A model generated the notes under the pieces. It had not been told where the DNA came from. It was given only the letters and a program-made list of their open reading frames with translations, and made no database searches. Source: Salminus brasiliensis (taxonomy: Eukaryota > Chordata > Actinopteri > Characiformes > Bryconidae). From it: DNA of 64,000 nt. The translations under genes and the position numbers were made by a program. The stretch is from positions 33,038,932-33,102,931 of the forward strand of contig NC_132892.1 of the NCBI RefSeq assembly GCF_030463535.1. The letters run 5' to 3'. Within the stretch, counting starts at the first letter, position 1, and every line of letters begins with the position of its first letter. Below are positions 34,985 to 46,150 of the stretch, in pieces.

Positions 34985-37675
34985 CCCGGACAACTCTGCA
35001 ACTCTGCAACTCCAGCTGCCTTGTCGTCTGCCTTTGCCTTTTCCCACTCTCCACGAAGGACTGGCAGGGGCGGCGGCACCGGTTTACTTCTCTCTCCTCT
35101 GTGGCGCTTCACCCCGCTCTCTTTTTCTAATCTCGACATTTCCTCTTTTGAATACCATGCTGTCACTGTCTCTTCTCCCACTAGACTTCTCATCATTGTT
35201 CTCTATCGTCCTCCTGGTCCTTTGGGCAGTTTCATTGATGAACTGGATGTTCTCCTGAGTGGACTCCCTGTTGACGCCCCACTTATTCTACTCGGCGACT
35301 TCAACCTTCCATCAGAGAAACTCCAGTCTTCATGCCTTCTCCCAATCCTATCCTCTTTTGATCTCGCGTTCAACCAGTCTGCACCAACACACAGAGCAGG
35401 GAACACTCTGGACCTGATCTTCAGCAGACCTGTCCCTGCTCTGGATGTGGCTGTGACTCCTTTGGACCTCTCTGATCACCACTTTCTCTCCTTCTCACTC
35501 CCCCTCTCTGCTCCTTCAACTACCACTTCTGCAAGTTCTTCCACTCTTCACCGCAATCTTCACTCTGTTTCCCCCTCAGCTCTTGCCTCTACTGTCCTGA
35601 CCACTCTTCCCCATCTTGAATCTTTCTCCTCTCTCCCACTTGAAACTGCTACAGACACTCTCCTCTCTTCTATCTCCACCTCTGTCGACCTTCTCTGCCC
35701 TTTCTCCCCTAGGTCAGCAAATTCTTCTCTACCTTCCCCGTGGCTGTCAGATGTTCTCCGCAACAACCGTAGAGAGCTAAGACTGGCTGAAAGGAAGTGG
35801 CGGAAGTCACAACACGACTCCGACCTCCACTCCTATCAGTCTCTTCTCTCCAGGTTTAGAACGGAAGTTGCTGCCGCCAAAGCATCTTACTACAGGGGGA
35901 AATTGGAATCCTCCGCATCTGACCCACGCAAACTATTCACCATCTTCTCCTCTCTCCTCAACCCTCCTACTCCCCCACCTCCCACTACCCTGTCTGCAGA
36001 TGATTTTGTCTCCTTCTTTGAAGAAAAGGTTGACAAGATCCGCCGATCCTTCCCCCCTGCCTCTACCCCCCTCTCTAGACACTGCCCTCCTCCTCCCTCT
36101 TCTCTGACTTGCTTCTCTCCTCTTTCCACAGATGACCTCCTACATCTTCTCACCTCCAATAATCCTACCACCTGTCCACTAGACCCTATTCCATCCCCTC
36201 TGTTCCAAACCATCGCTCCAAACCTCCTCCCCTTCATCTCCTCTATCATAAACAGCTCTTTGTCATCAGGTCAGGTACCATCTGCCTTCAAGTCTGCCAG
36301 AGTCGTGCCCATCCTAAAGAAACCAACTCTAGACAGCTTGGACATCGGCAACTACAGACCTATCTCTCTTCTCTCTTTCCTCTCAAAGATTCTCGAACGT
36401 TCTGTCTACAACCAACTGTCTCTCTTTCTCACTCTGAACAATCTTCAGGACCCCCACCAGTCTGGCTTCAAAGCTGCACACTCTACTGAAACTGCTCTCA
36501 TTGCAGTTACAGAGAAGCTCCATGCAGCTAAAGCTGCCAGACTGTCCTCGGTTCTGATCCTTCTTGACCTCTCCGCAGCTTTTGACACCGTGGACCACAA
36601 GATCCTCCTGTCTATCCTTGCCGGTCTTGGAATTACCGGCTCTGCATGGCAATGGTTCGCATCATACCTGCAGGGACGCTCATACCAGGTAACGTGGCAG
36701 GGCGACACGTCCGCTCCTTGTAGTCTCTCCACTGGCGTTCCACAAGGCTCAGTTCTTGGTCCTCTTCTTTTCTCACTCTACACTCACTCTCTTGGTAAAG
36801 TGATATCCTCCCATGGATTCTCTTACCACTGTTACGCCGACGACACTCAACTCATGCTCTCTTTCCCACCGTCTGACACACAGGTCTCCACCCGTATCTC
36901 AGCATGCCTCGCCGACGTCTCGTCTTGGATGGCGGCTCACCACCTCAAACTCAACCCCAGCAAGACGGAGCTGCTGTACATCCCGGGAACTGCTGGACCA
37001 AGAAACGATCTTGCCATCACCTTCGAGAACTCACTGGTCACTCCCTCTACTGAAGCCCGCAGCCTTGGTGTAGTGATGGATGATCAGTTATCGTTCTCAA
37101 GTCATGTTGCAAACGTAACTCGGTCCTGCAGATTTCTTCTGTACAACATCCGGAGAATTCGACCCTTCCTCTCTAGAGAGGCCACCCAGGTGCTTGTTCA
37201 GTCTCTCGTCACTTCCAGACTTGACTACTGCAACTCTCTTCTGGCTGGTCTCCCTCTGCGCGCCATCAGGCCCCTGCAACTCATCCAGAATGCAGCGGCA
37301 CGGGTCGTCTTCAATGTCCCTAAATTCAGCCATGTCACGCCACTGCTGCGTTCTCTCCACTGGCTTCCTGTAGCTGCCCGCATCAGATTTAAAACCCTGA
37401 CGCTGGCCTACAAAGCCAAGAACGGACCAGCCCCTCCGTATCTAATGGCAATGGTCAAAAGCCGATCCGCACCAAGAGCCCTTCGAGCTTCAAGTACGGC
37501 TCGGCTCGACCCACCATCCCTCAAAATCCGCGGAAGACAAGCGTCCAGGCTTTTTTCTGTCCTGGCACCAAAGTGGTGGAACGAGCTGCCCCTGGATGTC
37601 CGAACGGCCGAGTCGCTCGCTGTCTTCAAACGCAGACTGAAGACCCACCTCTTCAGAGAGTACTTGGACGAATAG
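34985..37675 (+). CDS. L2 LINE ORF2 (endonuclease C-terminal part, reverse transcriptase), ~896 aa
   Basis: Open from the insertion point to TAG at 37673-37675. The frame continues upstream 88 codons into antisense exon sequence by chance (to 34721), so it has no true start. Domains: endonuclease C-terminal part with LILLGDFNLPS, LDLIFSRP and LSDHHFLSF (Asp-His pair); RT from about 36290 (RVVPILKKP, NYRPISLLSFLSKILER, LLDLSAAFDTVDH, GVPQGSVLGPLLFSLY, YADDTQLM with the catalytic DD near 36832-36846); then LDYCNSLLAGLP, IQNAAARVVF and HVTPLLRSLHWLPV typical of CR1/L2. ORF1 and the endonuclease N-terminus are missing, so not autonomous. Confidence 0.92.
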   Translation, partial: PGQLCNSATPAALSSAFAFSHSPRRTGRGGGTGLLLSPLWRFTPLSFSNLDISSFEYHAVTVSSPTRLLIIVLYRPPGPLGSFIDELDVLLSGLPVDAPLILLGDFNLPSEKLQSSCLLPILSSFDLAFNQSAPTHRAGNTLDLIFSRPVPALDVAVTPLDLSDHHFLSFSLPLSAPSTTTSASSSTLHRNLHSVSPSALASTVLTTLPHLESFSSLPLETATDTLLSSISTSVDLLCPFSPRSANSSLPSPWLSDVLRNNRRELRLAERKWRKSQHDSDLHSYQSLLSRFRTEVAAAKASYYRGKLESSASDPRKLFTIFSSLLNPPTPPPPTTLSADDFVSFFEEKVDKIRRSFPPASTPLSRHCPPPPSSLTCFSPLSTDDLLHLLTSNNPTTCPLDPIPSPLFQTIAPNLLPFISSIINSSLSSGQVPSAFKSARVVPILKKPTLDSLDIGNYRPISLLSFLSKILERSVYNQLSLFLTLNNLQDPHQSGFKAAHSTETALIAVTEKLHAAKAARLSSVLILLDLSAAFDTVDHKILLSILAGLGITGSAWQWFASYLQGRSYQVTWQGDTSAPCSLSTGVPQGSVLGPLLFSLYTHSLGKVISSHGFSYHCYADDTQLMLSFPPSDTQVSTRISACLADVSSWMAAHHLKLNPSKTELLYIPGTAGPRNDLAITFENSLVTPSTEARSLGVVMDDQLSFSSHVANVTRSCRFLLYNIRRIRPFLSREATQVLVQSLVTSRLDYCNSLLAGLPLRAIRPLQLIQNAAARVVFNVPKFSHVTPLLRSLHWLPVAARIRFKTLTLAYKAKNGPAPPYLMAMVKSRSAPRALRASSTARLDPPSLKIRGRQASRLFSVLAPKWWNELPLDVRTAESLAVFKRRLKTHLFREYLDE

Positions 37676-37844
37676 TTCTATGGTCGCCTTATTGTATTGT
37701 GTTTAGTAATGTCTAAGCTTGGAGGTATCTTTTGTATTAGTCTATTCTAACTAGCTGAGGTTTTCTTGGGTAAATAGCAAAGCACTTTGTAAGTCGCTCT
37801 GGATAAGAGCGTCTGCTAAATGCCGTAAATGTAAATGTAAATGT
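34985..37844 (+). mobile_element. L2-clade LINE, 5'-truncated, 2.86 kb
   Basis: Begins mid-endonuclease, then carries the RT domain and C-terminal region, a ~165-bp 3'UTR with 'aagtcgctctggataagagc' and 'gtctgctaaatg', and a (taaatg)n tail. The 3' sequence is the hallmark shared by fish L2 LINEs and their dependent SINEs. Six-base target duplication. Antisense to gene C. Young by its intact frame. Confidence 0.92.
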
Positions 37845-37881
37845 AAGTGCAGAACACCTGCCAGCACTGCACACAACAACT

Positions 37882-37900
37882 AGAGAGAGAGAGAGAGAGA
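37882..37900. repeat. (AG)n tract at the gene C exon 15 acceptor
   Basis: Short AG run forming the coding-strand pyrimidine tract; the acceptor itself is CTAG here against CCAG in gene B. Confidence 0.7.
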
Positions 37901-37972
37901 GGTTAAACACTGCTGTGAGATACTCTGATCTTCATCCAGACCTGAAGAGCTTAATCAGAATGGAAAAGTTAC

Positions 37973-38179
37973 CTGATCAGGCTGGATGTACTGTAGGAAG
38001 CTCTGTGTGAGGAGGAAGAGGAGGTGAGCCAGCAGCAGACTGATACACAGGTTTATCCGAGGAGTGTTGTTCACTCTCAGGTTTTGCCGACAAAGGGCAA
38101 AGGTCAACAGAGTCAAGCTCAGGAACATCAGCCCCACTGCCACAAGTACAGTGCTGAGCAGGTCCAGGTGAGGATCACT
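37973..38179 (-). pseudogene. Gene C TM1-2 exon
   Basis: 207 bp, phase 0 to 0, almost identical to gene B exon 14 (visible coding change: Val for Met in QNLRVNNTP). Open and splice-competent. The flanking introns are also alignable with gene B, pointing to recent duplication or gene conversion. Confidence 0.88.
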
Positions 38180-38379
38180 CTGAAAATCAACAGACAGTCC
38201 TTTATTTTCCAAAGAAAGGTAATGACCCAACATGCTAATTTACTCTAAACAGAAATGCTATGAGAATAATAATGTGATCAGGGCTGAAACTATTTTACTC
38301 TTCTGTGGCAGGTGGAGTGGCATTGGTAGTGTGTACTGACTTCCCAAACATAATATGCTACTCTTTTTCAAGACTAAAC

Positions 38380-38870
38380 TTAACCCTAATCTTAACCTCA
38401 ACTCTACCTAAAATTAACTCTTGAACTAAATTTTAAATCTAAACCTAAATCTAACCTCAACCTCCCCTTAAAACATAACCATAACCTTAACTTCAACTCA
38501 GAGTCCGAATTGAGTTATACCTAGCCTTCTCCTCACCTTAAAACCAAACTCTAACCCTAACCTCAACTCAAAAAAACGTCAAATGAATTCTAACCTTAAC
38601 ATTAACCCAAAACCTAAATCCAACCTGTACTTTAACCTCACATTTGAACCAAATTCTAATCAAATTCTACCACCATAAAAACTTAAACCTTAACTGAATC
38701 TCAACCCAAAACATCAATCTAATCCAAAAAGTAATCTTTAACATTCACCATTCAACTTGCTTTACAGTCCAAACCTAACCTTAACCTTGACCTCAACCCA
38801 ACCTTCATCTCATCAAAAAGTCTAAACCTAACCCTAACCTCTTAAAAAACCTAGATCTAACCCTCTACAC
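38380..38870. repeat. Weak telomere-like CCTAAC/ACCTCAA tract
   Basis: About 490 bp of loosely periodic CTAACC, CCTAAC and CCTCAA words, more diverged than 31425-31845. It lies between the GPS and TM1 exons of gene C. Confidence 0.55.
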
Positions 38871-38986
38871 TGAAGACATTAGGGAGTCAGGTCTCATTGC
38901 TCATGATTTTCACTCTTTTAGTTTTGACATCACTTTTAGCTCTCAGTCTGGTCTACAGTGTTTTTTTACTGAGTGATTGATCTTAC

Positions 38987-40223
38987 TGCTTCTCCTGAGG
39001 GTGGATTGATCTGCATGATAAGAGCAAAGGTTGACAGGTGTTCACAGGAGCACACAGTGTGACTGATGTTGGTCTGGAGAAGGTAACAGCCATCTTCAAC
39101 CCATTCAGTGTTCTTCCAGTACACACAGGAGAGTGTAGCGTTAGGCTCAATTTCCTAAAGAAACATCAGGAGAGAAAATCATGTCTTTGAGGCTGTGGTG
39201 TTCATATGAGAGGTGATCTGATGTAGTAAACACTTCTGGAATGTTTCTTGTTATATCCATTATTTTTTTATATATTTAAATTTGGTCACTATTTCTTTAT
39301 TTATGGTACTTTTCTTTGATTGGTACTTTTGGTACACTTCAGCGTGTATTTTTTGGAATTTTCATTTTGATTTTGAATCTATATTTCTGGAACTGAATTT
39401 CTTGATGTTCCTCAGAAAAGAGTCTAGTCAATTAGCGGCAGGTCATTCAGTGATAAAATGACAGTTAAGTTGTCTTTAACTTTCTGATATCCTAATCAAT
39501 TAATAAATGGCATGTAAAATGAAAGTTCAACTGGCTTGCACCATACCATTATTATTCATTGAAATCTGGATGAGGTCGATTTCCATCTGAGTGCTGTTCA
39601 GGCTGAGTTGAGGAACTTCTTTCATGGAGGCTTTTGGACCAACTGCAAAGATTTGAATATCTGAAAGAAGTAGACCATAACCTCAGGTCATGAACAGTGT
39701 ACTGAAGGCTAAGGCTACAGCAGTGCAGCGAATGCTAAATCAAGAAAATTCTACAATTCACAAAAACCTAGTGTATTGTATTCAGACTTTTTTTCACGTT
39801 TTGATATCATGTGAATCTTGCAGTTGTTCTATACATTGTGTTAGGATTTCATTTTGAATGGACCAATAGAAATTCTCCAAATTGACAGAATAAGATCTTA
39901 TTTTTACACTGACGTTCATTGAAAGTTAAGATGGTTTGACTCTTATTTTTTCTAACCCATTTAGACAAATATTTCTTATCCCTGGTAAAATATGAGCATG
40001 CTGTGAGATCCATGAGTGGAAATATATATATTTTACCTAGGCCATTGCGAGAGATGTTTACTGAGTAGCTGGTTTCTGTTGGCTTCACAAGTGTAGATAC
40101 CAGTTTCTCTGTCTTGTTCAACACAGCGATCCCAGAAGATACAAGTTGTTTAGGATTTGTTTCTTCAACTTTAAGGAGTTTCTCCTGGGTGTTCAGCACC
40201 ATGTCTAAATACTTTGTTACAAC
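38987..40223 (-). pseudogene. Gene C GAIN exons 10-11 and GPS exon, downstream copy
   Basis: 40223-40037 (187 bp), 39660-39547 (114 bp), GPS 39154-38987 (168 bp). The GPS keeps both cysteines ([12 protein letters not shown]) and the HL/S cut site. There is no exon corresponding to gene B exon 12 between the last two. Joining 39547 to 39154 directly would shift the frame. Confidence 0.85.
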
Positions 40224-40644
40224 CTGACAGACAGTCAAATAGATATTCAAATTACACATACTGAACACAAGGGATGCTACTGTTCACTGTTGATTTTGTT
40301 CAATGTTGTTTTTACAGAGACATGGCAAACAAATTCCACTACAAACTCCACTCTACTTCTAGTCTTGTTTCAGGCAGACAGAAACACCAAACAATGGAGA
40401 AAGACTCACAGAGGGAACTCAAATAGTAATCAGTGATTAGACCATTTGTCTCAAGTTACTGCTCACTGTTGGTGGAGCCAGTCCACTTTATTTACCTACA
40501 GAGATTACAACTCTGATCATTTACATGTATGGCATTTAGCTGACACTCTTATCCAAAGCCTAGCATAGCATAGCTTAGAATATACATATACACTTTTAGC
40601 TCTCAGTCTGGTCTACAGTGTTTTCACTGAGTGATTGATCTTAC

Positions 40645-41880
40645 TGCTTCTCCTGAGGGTGGATTGATCTGCATGATAAGAGCAAAGGTTGACAGGTGTT
40701 CACAGGAGCACACAGTGTGACTGATGTTGGTCTGGAGAAGGTAACAACCATCTTCAACCCATTCAGTGTTCTTCCAGTACACACAGGAGAGTGTAGCGTT
40801 AGGCTCAATTTCCTAAAGAAACATCAGGAGAGAAAATCATGTCTTTGAGGCTGTGGTGTTCATATGAGAGGTGATCTGATGTAGTAAACACTTCTGGAAT
40901 GTTTCTTGTTATATCCATTATTTTTTATATATTTAAATTTGGTCACTATTTCTTTATTTATGGTACTTTTCTTTGATTGGTACTTTTGGTACACTTCAGC
41001 GTGTATTTTTTGGAATTTTCATTTTGATTTTGAATCTATATTTCTGGAACTGAATTTCTTGATGTTCCTCAGAAAAGAGTCTAGTCAATTAGCGGCAGGT
41101 CATTCAGTGATAAAATGACAGTTAAGTTGTCTTTAACTTTCTGATATCCTAATCAATTAATAAATGGCATGTAAAATGAAAGTTCAACTGGCTTGCACCA
41201 TACCATTATTATTCATTGAAATCTGGATGAGGTCGATTTCCATCTGAGTGCTGTTCAGGCTGAGTTGAGGAACTTCTTTCATGGAGGCTTTTGGACCAAC
41301 TGCAAAGATTTGAATATCTGAAAGAAGTAGACCATAACCTCAGGTCATGAACAGTGTACTGAAGGCTAAGGCTACAGCAGTGCAGCGAATGCTAAATCAA
41401 GAAAATTCTACAATTCACAAAAACCTAGTGTATTGTATTCAGACTTTTTTTCACGTTTTGATATCATGTGAATCTTGCAGTTGTTCTATACATTGTGTTA
41501 GGATTTCATTTTGAATGGACCAATAGAAATTCTCCAAATTGACAGAATAAGATCTTATTTTTACACTGACGTTCATTGAAAGTTAAGATGGTTTGACTCT
41601 TATTTTTTCTAACCCATTTAGACAAATATTTCTTATCCCTGGTAAAATATGAGCATGCTGTGAGATCCATGAGTGGAAATATATATATTTTACCTAGGCC
41701 ATTGCGAGAGATGTTAACTGAGTAGTTGGTTTCTGTTGGCTTCACCAGTGTAGATACCAGTTTCTCTGTCTTGTTCAACACAGCGATCCCAGAAGATACA
41801 AGTTGTTTAGGATTTGTTTCTTCAACTTTAAGGAGTTTCTCCTGGGTGTTCAGCACCATGTCTAAATACTTTGTTACAAC
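40645..41880 (-). pseudogene. Gene C GAIN exons 10-11 and GPS exon, upstream copy
   Basis: 41880-41694, 41317-41204, 40812-40645, equal in length to the downstream copy. If transcribed through, it would place a full GPS before a second GAIN segment, a layout not expected for a working adhesion GPCR. Confidence 0.85.
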
Positions 41881-42402
41881 CTGACAGACAGTCAAATAGA
41901 TATTCAAATTACACATACTGAACACAAGGGATGCTACTGTTCACTGGTGATTTTGTTCAATGTTGTTTTTACAGAGACATGGCGAACAAATCCACTCTAC
42001 TTCTAGTCTTGTTTCATGCAGAGAGAAACACCAAACATTGGAAAAATAAAACTCACAGAGGGAACTCAAATAGTAATCAGTGATTAGACCATTTGTCTCA
42101 AGTTACTGTTCACTGTTGGTGGAGTTTGCAAAGCCAGTCCACTTTATTTACCTACAGAGATTACTACTCTGATCATTTACATTTATAGCATTTAGCTGAC
42201 ACTCTTATCCAGAGTGTCAGAGGTTGTCTCCAGTAGCCTGACCTAAACACTGTGTCACTGAGCTCCACCATAAAACCATATTTCTGTACAAATAGTTCAC
42301 ACACCTCTGTTCAGAATCTCTAATATGGAAATGAATTAGAAATATTTTTTGCTCATGCTTTTTATGTTGGAAATTTTCATCAGCCTTGCATACAGTACTC
42401 AC

Positions 42403-42629
42403 TTCTGGTGGAAGGACCTCCGCGGTGATATTCTCAATTTGGCTAAACAAATCTGCTCCACATTTTGGGGTGAAATTGTCCTAAAACAAGAATTCAGTAT
42501 TTTTTTAGACAGGTGTAATTAGTACTAATCTAGACCATCATTTGAAGGTCAGAAATCAAAATGACCAGGCATTAAGTGTGATAAAACTATTGCAGACCTG
42601 ACACTCTGTCGACACTGTGATGTTCAGAT
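42403..42629 (-). pseudogene. Gene C GAIN exons 8 and 9
   Basis: 42629-42598 (32 bp, DLNITVSTECQ across the junction) and 42480-42403 (78 bp, DNFTPKCGADLFSQIENITAEV). Lengths and phases as in gene B. This is the point where the shared chassis meets the different ectodomain. Confidence 0.85.
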
Positions 42630-43074
42630 CTGAAAGAGAAAATTAGTTGAGTGGTCATGACTGATTATAGTACACTATTATAAGTCATATTACAATTACC
42701 AGTAATCATTATGGCAGATGCCACAGTCTCATGATCTTTGTCACAGACTAGCTTTAGCCTACAGATCTGGCTGTACAGATGCTAATATGAAAAAAAAAAA
42801 CTGATAGTAAAAGTGGGACACAATTTTATTTTAGTTCCTGCAGAATAAGATTTTTATTGTAATTAATAGATTTTGCACTAAATCTCTGACAATTCATTAC
42901 AGAATGTGAGTATTTTTGCAATGAAGCCTGGTGGAGGTCTTCACAGATACTAAAGCATAAAAGTAACTGTATTTTAAAATATATATTCTGACTCTGGCTA
43001 TGCTATACTATAGTTCATTTTCTGATTTTCTGTTGCAAACCCAACACAAATGTGAAAATAGAGGTAAAATAAAT

Positions 43075-43490
43075 TAACAAAAGCATTGAGACGCCTGCTT
43101 ATTCATTGTTTCTTCAAGGACATTGATTGCATTTAGTAACAAGAGCATAAGTGAGGTCAATATTTTGAATGATCACCACCTTACCTCATCCCCAACTCCA
43201 CTACTTACCCCTAAAGTACTGGATGGAGCTCCACCACCATCATTCCAGAGAACACAGTTCTCCCACTGCTCCACAGCTCAATGCTGGGGGGCTTTATACC
43301 CATCTAACCCATATCTGGCATTAGGCAGCATGGTGCCAATAGGTTCATAATTATCTGCTCCAGAGAGTCCTATTCTATTGGTAATGCTTCTCTATGGGGA
43401 CTAGATTGTATTTGCATGCATTTGCACATCTCTGTTAGCAATGGGTGCAGCTTAAAGTAGCTGGTAGCATTTGGTCACCTAGTGTATTTT
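43075..43490. mobile_element. MITE-like non-autonomous DNA element, copy 2
   Basis: Shares 'catggtgccaatagg', 'gctccagagagtcctattct' and 'gggtgcagcttaaagtag' with 28290-28760 in the same order and spacing. Non-coding, in the intron between the GAIN and Ig exons of gene C. Confidence 0.7.
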
Positions 43491-43582
43491 ACAGTGGTAT
43501 TACTAATTAATCAAAACAGACTTTGTAGATCAGTGTGCTACAGTTCTATAGCAAACGTGTTGTAAGTCATCTGTGCTCTTAC

Positions 43583-43858
43583 CCACAGTAATGTCAATGA
43601 AGTTGCTTCTGGGTGATGTGATTGAGCTACTTCTCTGGCTTGAAAAGTCACAGCTGTACTGACCCTGGTCTGAGGTGCCCACAGTCAAGTTGAAAGTTAC
43701 TGGAGATTGTTTTTTTATTAATCCTCCATCTTTATACAAATGGAAATCTAGCAAAGTGTACAGTGGGTTGACTGATGTGCATTTAAAAGTAATAGCATCC
43801 CCAGGAAAGACTGTAGAGCTTGAGGAGATCAGGGTGAGCATGGGGCTTTGCAGGGCAC
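43583..43858 (-). pseudogene. Gene C Ig-like domain exon
   Basis: 276 bp, phase 1 to 1, one complete Ig-like fold: ALQSPMLTLISSSSTVFPGD…, first Cys in ITFKCTS, then SDQGQYSCDF with the D-x-G-x-Y-x-C signature. No Trp at the usual position after the first Cys. Resembles Ig modules of fish SRCR and Fc-receptor-like proteins. The exon itself is intact. Confidence 0.85.
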
Positions 43859-43920
43859 CTATAAAAAAAGACAATTTCAGTAAATTTACTTAGAATTTCT
43901 TACTAAGAGTAATACCTTAC

Positions 43921-44220
43921 CTGAGCAGATCACTCCAGCATCGTCAATATGACCACAGTTGTGAACTCCAATTCCTCTATGAGAACAATCTGTGAGGGTG
44001 CTTTCACTTCCAAAACAACCAACATCATCCAGAAATATCAACCCACTTCCTTGACCAAAGCAAGCACTTTGAGGGGCGCTGACTGCTCTACCGCATTTTA
44101 TCTGTCTGCACACCACCTCTGCATCATTAATGTCCCAATTATTATCGCACACTGTACCCCACTGATCCTTAAGATAGATCTCCACTCTGCCCTCCATTCC
44201 ATTCACCAGTCTGATATTTT
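43921..44220 (-). pseudogene. Gene C second SRCR domain exon
   Basis: 300 bp, phase 1 to 1. [74 protein letters not shown] group-B-like scavenger-receptor Cys-rich domain in which the first Cys (usually R-C-x-G-R-V-E) is missing, and an extra Cys sits in SACFGQG. Exon open and splice-competent. Confidence 0.88.
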
Positions 44221-45547
44221 CTGATTTGAAGAATAAAAACAAAAATATGAATTATCAGATATAAGAAATATTTAAGGACATTTATAATATGAGTGAGTGT
44301 TTAATGTTAAGCAAGCATTACAGTGAACCTGATATAATAAGCACCCGCATGAATTTCAGGGTTTTATTTGAGGTGCTACAAAACAAGATAATTATTTTTA
44401 ATCCATAGATTTCATACTAAATCTCAATTCATTACTGTTGTGAATGCTCATATTTCTGTAATGAATTCAGGTATGCAAGTTATAAATCACTTTACACTTT
44501 GTAGGATGGCAAAATAAAAGTGTTTATTTAATTGTGAAGGCAAACTGCAAAAAAATGAATTCAGAATGCTTTGTTGGAACCAGGCTGTTGTTGCATCAGT
44601 TGTTGTTGATGATGTTTTGGCCTTTTTTTTAAATCTAGCTTGAAGTAGCTACAAGCAAAACATCAATCTGGAATGTCATTCTAACCAATGTATAATATTT
44701 AATGAATGCAGACATTCTGGAAGTGATGCTCATTTGGTGGAATAATATCTTAATTTAGCTTAAATCCAGCTCCTGGCAAAAATATCAATATATGCTTCAG
44801 AAATAGGTTAGAAAATAAAGTGTAAAAGTTCATGATATGTAGGCATTCTGGAAGTGATATTTGTTTCTAAATGAAGATAGAAGAATTACATACTTTCTAT
44901 GAAGAGCTTCTAAAAAAGACATTTGAAACATATTTCTAAGATGTGTTCTTTGTATTTTTCTCATGATTGACATATCGTCTGCGATAAGGTGGTAAAAATG
45001 GCTTAAAATGGCAATATCTGAATAAAAAGGATAATAATTATATGGACTTTAAGCCTGAGGTGAGACAATACAGTGCCCTCCATAATGTTTGGGGCAATGC
45101 TTGGTATGCCTCCACAGTTTACAATTTAAATCAAACCAATCAGCTGTGATTAAATTAGACATCCCAGACTTTAATTTAGGGTATGTGCATACATCTTAGC
45201 TTGATACGTTTATTCCAGGTACCAGAAATATTACTTTAGTGAACTATTCCTCAGAATATGGTTAGAGTTAAATGTTGGTAATGTCATTTTGAAAGTTTTT
45301 TATAACACTAGAAAAAAAGTGATTTTGAGAAAAAGTATTTGAACACCCTACCATTACAGAAATAAAACAGTGATGAAATTATTTATCTGTATACTCAAGC
45401 TCAGTAACACAGAGATAAATAACTGATCAGTACAGTGATTTATCAGTCTACTCAGACTTTAGCCTGATTTTTCTCAGCCCACTATCACTGAGATAAATTG
45501 ATAATATTTTCCTTAAGGAGCATTTCTTTCCAAAAGTGGTATCTTAC
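44221..45547. other. Gene C intron with a DNA-transposon end fragment
   Basis: Mostly plain AT-rich sequence. 45070-45200 starts 'cagtgccctccataatgttt', the terminal-repeat wording of a common fish Tc1/mariner-type element. 45325-45370 may be its other end. No coding content. Confidence 0.45.
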
Positions 45548-45856
45548 CTGAGCAGACAACACCAGCATCTTCGCTGTGAGTACAGTCATGTGATCCAAGT
45601 CTTCTATGAGAGCAATTTGTGAGGGTGCTTTCATTTCCAGAACAAACAACATCATCCAGAAATATAGGCCCACTTCCTTGACCAAAGTGGGCATTTGTAT
45701 GGGCACTGGTCACTCTGCCACATCCCATCTGTCTGCACACCACCTCTGCATCATTCATATCCCAGTAATCATCACACACTGTTCCCCACTGGCCATTAAT
45801 GTAGATCTCCACTCTGCCATCACAGCGATGTATTCCATTAACAAGTCGGATGTTCT
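45548..45856 (-). pseudogene. Gene C first SRCR domain exon
   Basis: 309 bp, phase 1 to 1. [79 protein letters not shown]: eight cysteines, group B. SRCR domains bind microbial and self polyanionic ligands in CD163/DMBT1-type proteins. Splice acceptor CTTCAG and donor GTAAGA are intact. Confidence 0.9.
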
Positions 45857-45898
45857 CTGAAGTATAAAGAGAAAATTTGATTATGAAGTAATTCATAA

Positions 45899-45904
<6 letters not shown>

Positions 45905-45946
<42 letters not shown>
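45905..45946. repeat. (TA)n microsatellite
   Basis: About 40 bp of TA followed by ACACAC, adjoining the left arm of the hairpin element. Confidence 0.85.
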
Positions 45947-45955
<9 letters not shown>

Positions 45956-45956
<1 letters not shown>

Positions 45957-46150
45957 TCATCCACTCTGATTGTAGCAGTATAAAAATACACATGCTCTTA
46001 GTGGATGATGAAAATGGTAATTAATATATACAGTATATATAAGAAAATTTCATTTTAAGAAAATTATATTAATATTAATCTTAGTTACCATTCTCATCAT
46101 CCACAAAGAGCATGTGTATTTTTATACTGCCACAATCAGAGTGGATGATG
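45956..46150. mobile_element. Hairpin (MITE-like) element, ~63-bp inverted arms
   Basis: Left arm 45956-46018 ('catcatccactctgattgta'…) is complementary to 46088-46150 with about three or four mismatches, with an AT-rich loop of about 70 bp. No coding capacity. It lies where leader exon 2 of gene C would be expected. Confidence 0.8.

Larger units (their letters stand above)
34781..37879 (-). pseudogene. Gene C TM3-4 exon split by an L2 LINE
   Basis: The exon runs 37879-37851 and then 34984-34781 on the minus strand. 29 + 204 = 233 bp, exactly the gene B exon length. The LINE occupies 34985-37844 with 'aagtgc' at both edges (34979-34984, 37845-37850), a six-base target-site duplication. Removing the insertion restores an open exon with DGYGSP at its end, so the gene was coding here until the insertion. 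Confidence 0.9.
38932..42218. repeat. ~1.65 kb tandem duplication of GAIN/GPS exons in gene C
   Basis: 38932-40558 and 40591-42218 are near-identical direct copies (starts 'cacttttagctctcagtctg' in both). Each contains a GPS exon, GAIN exon 11 and GAIN exon 10 with the introns between. Both copies end in a short inverted L2/SINE-tail fragment ('gcatttagctgacactctta' at about 40530 and 42187), which may mark the breakpoints. Only scattered differences (for example 40050-40090 against 41710-41750), so the event is recent. Confidence 0.95.
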
